From positions 1 to 64,000 of the forward strand of contig JAAWQS010000001.1 in assembly GCA_022800665.1 (NCBI GenBank): DNA of 64,000 nucleotides, in the 5' to 3' direction. This document shows, piece after piece, positions 20,797 through 28,315 of the stretch. Below the pieces are notes generated by a model that saw only the letters and a list, made by a program, of their open reading frames with translations, was not told the origin of the DNA and ran no database searches. The first letter of the stretch is position 1. Every line of letters starts with the position of its first letter. The translations under genes and the position numbers were made by a program. This DNA is from Oscillospiraceae bacterium (GTDB lineage Bacteria; Bacillota; Clostridia; Oscillospirales; Oscillospiraceae).

Positions 20797-20824
20797 ATTA
20801 TAGCACGATTTCAGATTTTGTCAA
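20797..20824 (-). promoter_or_regulatory. Predicted sigma-A promoter for the ilv operon
   Basis: Minus strand TTGACA (20824-20819), 16-nt spacer, TATAAT (20802-20797). Confidence 0.75.
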
Positions 20825-22080
20825 GGGGCGTTTTCTACAAAAAATCCGTCTTCTGCACCGGAAATTGTTTCGTTTTCACCTGCCCCGCTGTCCTCCGGCG
20901 GAGCCTCCTCTGGCGGCAGCTCTACCGGCGGCGCCTCCTCCGGCGGCAGCTCTACCGGCGGCATCTCCTCCGGCGGCATCTCTACCGGCGGCAGCTCCTC
21001 TGGCGGCAACTCCACTGGCGGCAACTCCACCGGCGGCAGCTCCTCTGGCGGCAGCTCCACCGGCGGCAGCTCCACCGGCGGCAGCTCTACCGGTGGCAGC
21101 TCCTCCGGCGGCAGCTCCTCCGGCTGGCTGGATGGATCACGGGTAAAGGTGTAGGCCAGCGTCACGGTGAGGGCATTGTCACTGCTCCACATGGTCTGCG
21201 GCGTGGGCGACATGGCGCCGAATAACCGATAATACCCCTCGGCTCCTGCTTCCAGAGTGAGGACCTCGCCGCTGCTGCCGTACTCCGTGACCAGCAGCTG
21301 ATTCGGCGCACCGGTATACGCACCCTGCCAGACGTCCGGCTGGGACTGATACTCTACATACAGAAACAGTTCCTTTTCCTCCGCCTCCCTCTCCGGCGGC
21401 GCGGTCACAAACCAGGCATCTCCCGCCAGGGCGCCCGTGGCCGTGGCTGTGACTATTACTGGAAAATTGCTGTTATTCGTCAGCGGCTGGGGCTGGTGCT
21501 GCACCTGTTCCCGGTTCGTTCCCCACGCCGTTTCTACCGCCAGGCCGTAGGGATTCAGCATCACTTCCCCTACGGCGGGGACCACTACGTCGATCAGATC
21601 ATCCTCTGGCATCTCCGGGAGCGGTTCGTCCTCCGGCGGTACGGTTTCATCCGGGAATAGTTCATCCTCCGGCGGTACAGTCTCGTCCGGGAACGGCTCA
21701 TCTGCTGGCGGCGCCGTTTCGTCCGGGAACGGTTCATCCTCCGACGGCGGTACGTCCTCGTCCGGGAACGGTTCATCCACCGGCGGCGGTACGTCCTCGT
21801 CCGGGAACGGCTCATCCACCGGCGGCGGCACGTCCTCGTCCGGGAACGGTTCATCCACCGGCGGCGGCACGTCCTCGTCCGGGAACGGCTCGTCTACCAC
21901 CGGCGGCACGTCCGGGAACGGCTCGTCTACCGGCGGTACAGCCTCGTCCGGGACCTGAGTATCTTCGGTTATCTCCGGTTCTGCCGGGAACAGTTCTTCG
22001 TCTATCGCCAGCGCCGGAGAAACTGCGCCAAGCAGAAATAAAATGGATAATGTAAATGAAAATAACTTCTTCATTTTCAT
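20821..22080 (-). CDS. Secreted protein with Pro/Glu-rich repeats and an 'NPYGL.V' domain (paralog A)
   Basis: Signal peptide MKMKKLFSFTLSILFLLGAVSPALA; (P)PVDEPFPDEDVPP repeats; DVVVPAVGEVMLNPYGLAVE; C-terminal (E/V)ELPP repeats. Confidence 0.8.
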   Translation of the reverse strand: MKMKKLFSFTLSILFLLGAVSPALAIDEELFPAEPEITEDTQVPDEAVPPVDEPFPDVPPVVDEPFPDEDVPPPVDEPFPDEDVPPPVDEPFPDEDVPPPVDEPFPDEDVPPSEDEPFPDETAPPADEPFPDETVPPEDELFPDETVPPEDEPLPEMPEDDLIDVVVPAVGEVMLNPYGLAVETAWGTNREQVQHQPQPLTNNSNFPVIVTATATGALAGDAWFVTAPPEREAEEKELFLYVEYQSQPDVWQGAYTGAPNQLLVTEYGSSGEVLTLEAGAEGYYRLFGAMSPTPQTMWSSDNALTVTLAYTFTRDPSSQPEELPPEELPPVELPPVELPPVELPPEELPPVELPPVELPPEELPPVEMPPEEMPPVELPPEEAPPVELPPEEAPPEDSGAGENETISGAEDGFFVENAP

Positions 22081-22141
22081 AGTATTTTCTCCGTTAAAAA
22101 GGTGCGCCGTGGGGCCGTGATGGCCTCCACGGCACAGTGCA

Positions 22142-22792
22142 TCAAGTATATGGTACTGGTGTAAAAGTGAAGGCTACTATCACATTGATACCATCCTTCC
22201 TATTCCACTCGGTTGTGGGGTTCCAGACCGCGTCGCCTGTCAGGCGGAACTGTGCGTAACCGCCCCGCGCGACCTCATTGTCTTTGGTCATGGGCGGGAG
22301 CGTCATTATATCTGTTCTGGTCTGCGGCGTTCCGGGGACAACCGGGATGTGTTTCGCCGGGTCATAGGCCTTGGCCCACAGGGAACTTATCACATCGTCC
22401 GAATTGGACTGCACGATTTCAAAGTACACAAATGCACTTTTGGACGTACCGGCCCCGCCAGTGGGGGCCGTAGCCAGCGTCATGTCGCTCTCTTCTTTGA
22501 CTGCGCCAGTAATCGTTATACTGACCTTCAGCGGTATGTCGCTGGTACTGGCGATGACAGCGGGGGTACAGAGAATCTGCTCCCGCCGGGTCTCGCCGTC
22601 GATCTCCACTGGCATCTGATACGGGTTGATAAGCACCTCGGCACGGGTCGGGACAACAACGCGGATTATGGGAAGCCGCGCGTCACCCTCGATAACCGTA
22701 CCCCGTTCATTGCTGAGGAGTGCAGCCGCAGGCTGGGTGGAGCAGAACAGGACCAGCACCGTCAAGACGCATAGCAGCACTTTTCGCTTCAT
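22142..22792 (-). CDS. Secreted 'NPY..PV' domain protein (paralog B)
   Basis: Signal peptide MKRKVLLCVLTVLVLFCSTQPAAA; IRVVVPTRAEVLINPYQMPVEI; FRLTGDAVWNPTTEWNRKDGINVIVAFTFTP. Confidence 0.8.
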   Translation of the reverse strand: MKRKVLLCVLTVLVLFCSTQPAAALLSNERGTVIEGDARLPIIRVVVPTRAEVLINPYQMPVEIDGETRREQILCTPAVIASTSDIPLKVSITITGAVKEESDMTLATAPTGGAGTSKSAFVYFEIVQSNSDDVISSLWAKAYDPAKHIPVVPGTPQTRTDIMTLPPMTKDNEVARGGYAQFRLTGDAVWNPTTEWNRKDGINVIVAFTFTPVPYT

Positions 22793-22879
22793 GGGCTGTT
22801 TCCTCTTAGAAATGGGCCGCGCGGGCGGTTACGCCGCGCGGCCCAAAATGTTTGTTTACCAGAGGTTGATTATAGCGAC

Positions 22880-23896
22880 TTATTTGGTGTAAACGCAGCT
22901 GGCAGTAAGCGTGGCACCATTATCCAGAGTGGCGGTAACAGTAATGGTAGCGGTGTCGCCGGTGGAGACAGAACCCTCGACTACAGTAGCCTTATTGTCG
23001 TTAGCTGCACTCGTAACAGTTATATCAGCACCACCAGCTTTAGCCCAGCTCCAAGCGACAACAGACCGACCACTGGTACCAGCTGCAAACGTAGCGGTCA
23101 AACTTCCACCAGCAGAAAGCGTAGTGTTATCAAGGGTCAAGGTTGCATCGCCAGCAGTGGGAGCAGCGGGGGTGAACTTGAACACGATGGTCGATTCAAA
23201 GCCGTCTGTTTCCTTCCAAGGATCAGTAGCAGGCTCCTGAGCCAGATCACCAGTCAGGCGGAACAGGGCAATGCTGTCTTTGCCGTAAGTGGTGAGGTCG
23301 CCCTTCACGGTCGCAGCGCCCAGTGTTGCCATGGGGTTAGTGGTCTTTGCGGCAGTAATGTCAGCAGCAGTGTCACCTTTGGCGGCAGTAGGAGCTGCAA
23401 GTTTCTGAGCGCCAGCCCAAGTAGCAACAGCGGCAAACCTGTCAATCAGCAGATCGTCTAACTTTTCGTTGTCAGAAGCAATGGCCAGGGCTGCGTCATC
23501 CAGGCCAGCCACTTCCAGGTCAACCTTGATCGCCTTGTTGTTATCTGCGGCAGCGGCAACCGACACATCGCCCTTGGGGACAACGATGAAAGAGCTGACA
23601 CCCAATTCCAGAGCGATAGCGCCCTGATTCTTAACGCTCAGGGGTCTGGTGGTGATCTTCTGTCCGGTCAGATCAACCGTGCTGTCGTTTGACTTGGTAA
23701 TAGAAACGGGCAGGCCGTAGGGGTTGATCTGGGCAGTGCCGGTGGTGGGGACCACAACAGCGATGGGAATATCCGCGTAAGAACCGGCAATGTTGGTGGT
23801 GGTGTTGTTGGCAGCGAGCGCGGGAGCCGCCAGGGACAGTGCCAGCGTACCAGCCAGAACGCTGGAAGCGAAACGTTTCTTGTTCATAAACTTCAT
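22880..23896 (-). CDS. Secreted 'NPYGLPV' domain protein with C-terminal Ig-like domain (paralog C)
   Basis: Signal peptide ...VLAGTLALSLAAPALAA; IAVVVPTTGTAQINPYGLPVSI; FRLTGDLAQEPATDPWKETDGFESTIVFKFTP. Confidence 0.8.
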   Translation of the reverse strand: MKFMNKKRFASSVLAGTLALSLAAPALAANNTTTNIAGSYADIPIAVVVPTTGTAQINPYGLPVSITKSNDSTVDLTGQKITTRPLSVKNQGAIALELGVSSFIVVPKGDVSVAAAADNNKAIKVDLEVAGLDDAALAIASDNEKLDDLLIDRFAAVATWAGAQKLAAPTAAKGDTAADITAAKTTNPMATLGAATVKGDLTTYGKDSIALFRLTGDLAQEPATDPWKETDGFESTIVFKFTPAAPTAGDATLTLDNTTLSAGGSLTATFAAGTSGRSVVAWSWAKAGGADITVTSAANDNKATVVEGSVSTGDTATITVTATLDNGATLTASCVYTK

Positions 23897-23956
23897 GATG
23901 TTTACTCCTTATAATGTTTTATTGTCGTGGCCCGGAGGGCCGAAACAATTGTGTCA

Positions 23957-24481
23957 CTACGTGACGTGAAACTCCATCGTATGCGCGACTTGGTTTTTGA
24001 TCACCTGCTCACCGTTCTCATCCATGTCAACCTGGGTCAACACTACATAAGCGGTGTGGTCGCCGGATTCCAGAGCGTGGTCCAGCGTAATCTCTTCAAA
24101 CCCGCTGCCCGGAGGAACCAGACCGGAAAGAAAGACCTGATCGGTCAGCGACTCGTCCGCATAAATGGTCAAAAACATATCGTACTTATTGGAGTGGGAA
24201 TTGACAATGTAACATTCAAAGTCAGTTCCGTTTTCGCTGTACGCATCGTTCTTGTACAGCAGCGCGACATTTCCGTCTTTGGCGTTTTCCATGGCCGCAT
24301 CCATGGCTGCCTGAAGGGAATTTTGATCCAACATGACCGTCGCCTCCGTGGCGTAGCCAACCTGCTGTTTGCCGTCCGGCTCCTTCCGGAAAAACAGGAA
24401 GAACATCATTATCAAAATAATGACGATCAAGCCAGCGATTACCGCAATGAGCCGTTTATCCAGCGGCTTTTTGTTTTCCAT
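23957..24481 (-). CDS. Single-pass membrane protein of unknown function
   Basis: MENKKPLDKRLIAVIAGLIVIILIMMFFLFF TM segment then an extracellular-looking domain. Confidence 0.75.
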   Translation of the reverse strand: MENKKPLDKRLIAVIAGLIVIILIMMFFLFFRKEPDGKQQVGYATEATVMLDQNSLQAAMDAAMENAKDGNVALLYKNDAYSENGTDFECYIVNSHSNKYDMFLTIYADESLTDQVFLSGLVPPGSGFEEITLDHALESGDHTAYVVLTQVDMDENGEQVIKNQVAHTMEFHVT

Positions 24482-24578
24482 GGAAAATATGCCTCCTTGC
24501 CTGAGACCCCTCTGGGGAACCCCCCCCAGAGGGAAAAATGTCTCATGGGAATAACGATAGTATTAGAGCGGCTGCGGA

Positions 24579-26342
24579 TTAGCCCAGCAGCTGGAGCACG
24601 CCCTGGGGCACCTGGTTGGCCTGGGCCAGCATGGCCTGGGCGGACTGAACCAGGATGTTGTTCTTGACGTAGCTCATCATCTCTTCGGCGACGTCGGTGT
24701 CGCGGATGGTGGACTCAGCGTCCTGAATGTTCTCAGCCATCACGGACAGGTTGTTGCCGGTGTGCTCCAGACGGTTCTGGATAGCGCCCAGGTCACCACG
24801 GACGGAGGAAACCTGGTTGATAGCGTTGCGGATGGTGTCAATAGCAGCGGCAGCGTCGGTCTGGTTGCCGATGTTGACGCCGTCAATTCCCAAAGCCTTA
24901 GTATGCATATCGCCCACCTTGACGCCCATCTGGTTGTAACTGTCAGCGGTATCGCCGATCTGGAGGGTCAGGGCCTTGCCCATAGCGGCGGAATCAACCT
25001 TGCCGATCTTGATGAGACCGGACCAGTCGCCGTCCTTGTTGGTGGTAGCATCCTTGTTGGGCTTACCTTCCAGCTTGTAATTGTCGGTGTCCACGCCGCC
25101 CTCTTTCTCGGTGAGGAAGAGCTGACCGGTAGCAGCAGTGCCAAGCGCACTGTTTGCAGTAACGGTGAAGTTTTTGTTGTCCTTGGCGGCGGTGGTGATC
25201 CGGTTGGCAACCTTACCGGCAACAGTCGCATCCGTCATATCCAGCTCGGACATATCCGTCAGGTCGATGACATTGGAGCCGTCTTTATGGGCGCTGTTCT
25301 TGCCAACGGCAAACGTGTAGGTGGTGTCTCCGATGGTCAGCGTGGTTCCATCCTCAATGTTCAGCTTGGTCAGATCAATAAAAGCCTGGGCATACTCGCG
25401 GCCAGCGGAGCTGTCCACAGGCTCAGCGATAACCTTAACCTGTCCGCCGTAAGCCTGGTTGCCATAACCATCGGTACCGGTGGGGGACTTCTTTACATTT
25501 TCGATTGCAAAGCCCTTGTCATCAGAACCGGCCTTGATATTCCACGCCTTGGTGGGAGCTTTATCCATGGTCAGAGTCACCTTGGAGCCGTTCTGCTCGC
25601 CGGTCAGCTTCACGCCGTAACCATCAGCAGTAAAATCGCCGTGGTCATCATCGTCGCCGGTGAAGTGCTCAGCGATTGCTTTGGCAATATCCTCGCCAGT
25701 GACCGTGTCGCCCTCTTTATAGGTACCCACAGTAACTTCCTTGCCGAACACTGTGACCTTCACATCGCCATCCGCACTCACAGTACCCTCAAAGTCGGTG
25801 AAATCCAGCTCGAACACGCCAGCCTGCGCCTTGTTGCCCAGCTGACCGTCTGCAATGATATTGAGGGCGTCTTCGACTTTGGTGAGATCTGTATCACCAG
25901 TGGTCTTGACTGTGGTATCCAGGGAGCCGTCCAGGAGCTTGATGCCGTTGAAGTTAGCGGAATCAGCGATACGGTTGATTTCGGTCTTCAGGGCTTCGAC
26001 TTCCTTCTGGAGGTTCGCGCGGTCCACCTCGTTGTCATAGGTGCCGTTGGCGGACTGGGTGGCCAGGTAGTCCATGCGGTTGAGCATGTCCTGGATTTCC
26101 TGCATCGCGCCCTCAGCGGTCTTGACGAGGGAGATACCGTCCTTGACGTTCTTCTGAGCGGCGTTCAGACCAGTGATCTGGGCGCGCATTTTCTCAGAAA
26201 TAGCCAGACCGGCGGCATCGTCGCCCGCGCGGTTGATCTTGTAACCGGAGGACAGCTTTTCCAGGTTGCCGGAGAGGGCCTTGGTGTTGGTGTTGTAGTT
26301 GCGGTAGGCGTTCATCGCCATGATGTTATGTTGAATTCTCAT
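24579..26342 (-). CDS. hag: Flagellin
   Basis: MRIQHNIMAMNAYRNYNTNTKALSGNLEKLSSGYKINRAGDDAAGLAISEKMRAQI; C-terminus NILVQSAQAMLAQANQVPQGVLQLLG. Confidence 0.97.
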   Translation of the reverse strand: MRIQHNIMAMNAYRNYNTNTKALSGNLEKLSSGYKINRAGDDAAGLAISEKMRAQITGLNAAQKNVKDGISLVKTAEGAMQEIQDMLNRMDYLATQSANGTYDNEVDRANLQKEVEALKTEINRIADSANFNGIKLLDGSLDTTVKTTGDTDLTKVEDALNIIADGQLGNKAQAGVFELDFTDFEGTVSADGDVKVTVFGKEVTVGTYKEGDTVTGEDIAKAIAEHFTGDDDDHGDFTADGYGVKLTGEQNGSKVTLTMDKAPTKAWNIKAGSDDKGFAIENVKKSPTGTDGYGNQAYGGQVKVIAEPVDSSAGREYAQAFIDLTKLNIEDGTTLTIGDTTYTFAVGKNSAHKDGSNVIDLTDMSELDMTDATVAGKVANRITTAAKDNKNFTVTANSALGTAATGQLFLTEKEGGVDTDNYKLEGKPNKDATTNKDGDWSGLIKIGKVDSAAMGKALTLQIGDTADSYNQMGVKVGDMHTKALGIDGVNIGNQTDAAAAIDTIRNAINQVSSVRGDLGAIQNRLEHTGNNLSVMAENIQDAESTIRDTDVAEEMMSYVKNNILVQSAQAMLAQANQVPQGVLQLLG

Positions 26343-26344
26343 TG

Positions 26345-26391
26345 TTTTGCCTCCTTAGCAAAATTTAATGTGTTTGAACAATCCTTCGTTC
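26345..26391 (-). promoter_or_regulatory. Two candidate CsrA-binding hairpins in the flagellin leader
   Basis: Minus strand GAAC-GAAGGATT-GTTC (26391-26376) and TTTTGC-TAAGGAG-GCAAAA (26363-26345); the second places the Shine-Dalgarno/GGA in the loop just before ATG. Confidence 0.65.
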
Positions 26392-26477
26392 TCCCACAAA
26401 GACAATTGGTACGCGCCGCCCGGTATCTGGCCAGACTGCCGGGAGAGGTGCGCGGGGACAATATTCCATCCGGCTCG

Positions 26478-26843
26478 TCAGCCGTTTGAAATCTCATTAG
26501 GACCTTTGGACGCAGGGGGGAAGATATGGTTGAGCTGCCGCCGCAGGGTGCGGACGTTGCTGTCCCCGCCGTCCATCTGGCTGAGGAGCGTGCGCATAGC
26601 GGCGAGGGCCTGGGCCTTACTGCGGTCCCAGGGGATTTCACGTTTCCGCCATCGGGGCGCGTCGAAGACGCAGGCGGGACGCTGGCCGCCGGACCGCTCC
26701 AGGACTTCGCCCCGGAGGACGGGAATCTCCCGCGGGGCCTGAATAACGAGTTTGCAGTGGTCGCCGGACATGCGGTCGAATTGCACCACCACGTCCGTGC
26801 CGATGGTCAGATACTCCCCTTGCGCCAGGGTCAAACAAAGCAT
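26478..26843 (-). CDS. csrA: CsrA-like carbon storage regulator with C-terminal extension
   Basis: MLCLTLAQGEYLTIGTDVVVQFDRMSGDHCKLVIQAPREIPVLRGEVLE matches the CsrA fold; RBS aaaaggag; about 70 extra residues at the C-terminus. Confidence 0.8.
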   Translation of the reverse strand: MLCLTLAQGEYLTIGTDVVVQFDRMSGDHCKLVIQAPREIPVLRGEVLERSGGQRPACVFDAPRWRKREIPWDRSKAQALAAMRTLLSQMDGGDSNVRTLRRQLNHIFPPASKGPNEISNG

Positions 26844-26904
26844 AGCGGTAACTCCTTTTCCGTACAGCGGCGCGAAAATCCATTCTGCCGCGCAAAAATG
26901 CGGT

Positions 26905-27109
26905 TTAATCACCGTCATAATATTTTGAACGCCTGAATACAGGCTTCGGGCGCGGCCTCGCGAGAGGAGGCGCCGTCTCGTTTCCCACTCTGCGGTCCGG
27001 GAACGCTGATCGAAAAGCGGATATGCACCGCGCTTCGATCAGCGTTCCCACACCGGGGCATGGGCGTTCACCGGCGTTCCTACCGGCATAGCGTGTGGAA
27101 ATATGTGGA
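26905..27109 (-). ncRNA. Candidate TnpB/TldR guide RNA (omega-RNA scaffold plus guide)
   Basis: Follows the tnpB-like stop; contains GGGAACGCTGATCGAA...TTCGATCAGCGTTCCC (16-bp stem, 26999-27049), AGTGGGAAACGAGA, terminal GCCTGTATTCAGGC and GTTCAA, typical IS605-family omega-RNA elements; presumed guide begins at about 26924. Confidence 0.72.
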
Positions 27110-28276
27110 CTACGCTGCGCCGCGCAGTTCCTGCATACGAGAAAACTGGGCCAGACCTTCGGACTTGATGTTGCGTGCGGCGTTGACCTCCCGCTGATGG
27201 ACCGCGCCGCAGGTGGGACAGGTCCAGACGGTGCGCTTGTAGCTGACCGCCTCCCGTACAGTCCCGCAGGCGGAACAGGTCCGCGTGGTGGGCGCGTAGT
27301 TCTTGACGAGAATCAGAGCCTTGCCCTGCCGTTCCAGCTTGTAGCGGAGCAGTTCCCGGAACATACCGTACCCGGCGGCGGGGACGAACCGCAGCGGTTT
27401 CAAAGCGTCAGGCCTCATGCACACCGCGTCCCAGGCGTTGGCTATCCGCCTGGATTCCTTGTGCAGAAAATCCTTCCGCTGATTGGCTATGTGTTCATGC
27501 AGCAGACGGTACTTCTGGACCGCTGCCTCGTAATTCCGTGAGCCAACCTGCATCCGGCTGATCTTCCGCTGCATCCGGGTCAGCTTCTCCTGGGATTGCC
27601 GCAGCCATTGAGGCGGGTCGGCTCTGCCGCCGTCGTCGGCCACGTAGAAATGGGACACGGAGTATTTTAATCCCAAAGTTTTTTCCGGCGCAGGGACCAC
27701 CGTCTGGGGCGGTTTCACCGGACATTCAAAGAGGATGGAGCAGAAAAATTTACCCGTGCGGGTCTTGTCTACGGTAATCCGTTTCAGCTTCCATCCGGAC
27801 CGTGGGCGTCGGGAAAATTTGGCCCGGACAACGCCTGCTTTAGTCATCCGGATGCCGTTTTGGGTGAGATAGATGGTAGAACTGGCTCCGAAAACCTGGT
27901 TGCAGGCGGTAAAGGAATCTCTATCGGATTTTTTCCGTTTGAAGTTGGGGTAGCCAAAGGTTTCCGGATTTTTGAAAAACACGCGGAACGCTTGGGACAG
28001 CTTATTGTGCTCCTGAATCAGAGCCTGATTGTCAACCTCTTTCAAAAAAGGCGCGTTCTTTTTATACTTGGCCGGAGTAGGGATAAAATGGGAACCCGTT
28101 TCCACGTAAAACCGCTGCTGATCGGACAGCATCTGATTCCAGATGTAGCGGCAGCAGCCGAAGGTTTTTTCAAAAAGTTCCGCCTGGGCTTCGGAGGGAT
28201 AGAGGCGTACTTTCAGCGTCGTGTACTGGAAGCCCCGGCCATTGACCGTACCGGACTTTTTTGCAGTTCGAGCCAT
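27110..28276 (-). CDS. TnpB-family protein with all three RuvC catalytic residues substituted (TldR-like)
   Basis: 388 aa; TnpB architecture with CSACG...CPTCG zinc finger and NAARNI; catalytic positions read LGLKYS (D->K), AVCMRPDALKPL (E->R), HQREVNAA (D->E). Confidence 0.88.
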   Translation of the reverse strand: MARTAKKSGTVNGRGFQYTTLKVRLYPSEAQAELFEKTFGCCRYIWNQMLSDQQRFYVETGSHFIPTPAKYKKNAPFLKEVDNQALIQEHNKLSQAFRVFFKNPETFGYPNFKRKKSDRDSFTACNQVFGASSTIYLTQNGIRMTKAGVVRAKFSRRPRSGWKLKRITVDKTRTGKFFCSILFECPVKPPQTVVPAPEKTLGLKYSVSHFYVADDGGRADPPQWLRQSQEKLTRMQRKISRMQVGSRNYEAAVQKYRLLHEHIANQRKDFLHKESRRIANAWDAVCMRPDALKPLRFVPAAGYGMFRELLRYKLERQGKALILVKNYAPTTRTCSACGTVREAVSYKRTVWTCPTCGAVHQREVNAARNIKSEGLAQFSRMQELRGAA

Positions 28277-28315
28277 CTACATCCCTCCATATATAATGTT
28301 GAATTCTCAGAGGCG

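Noticed and set aside
20890-21940. Dense short repeats resembling a CRISPR or minisatellite array
   Set aside because: Repeats are in frame and encode Pro/Glu-rich tracts of a secreted protein; there are no conserved repeats with unique spacers and no cas genes.
24762-26489. 575-aa plus-strand ORF antisense to flagellin
   Set aside because: No recognisable domain; flagellin termini on the minus strand are unambiguous.
27110-28276. Reading the TnpB homolog as an ordinary active IS200/IS605 transposon
   Set aside because: No tnpA is present in the window and all three RuvC catalytic residues are substituted.
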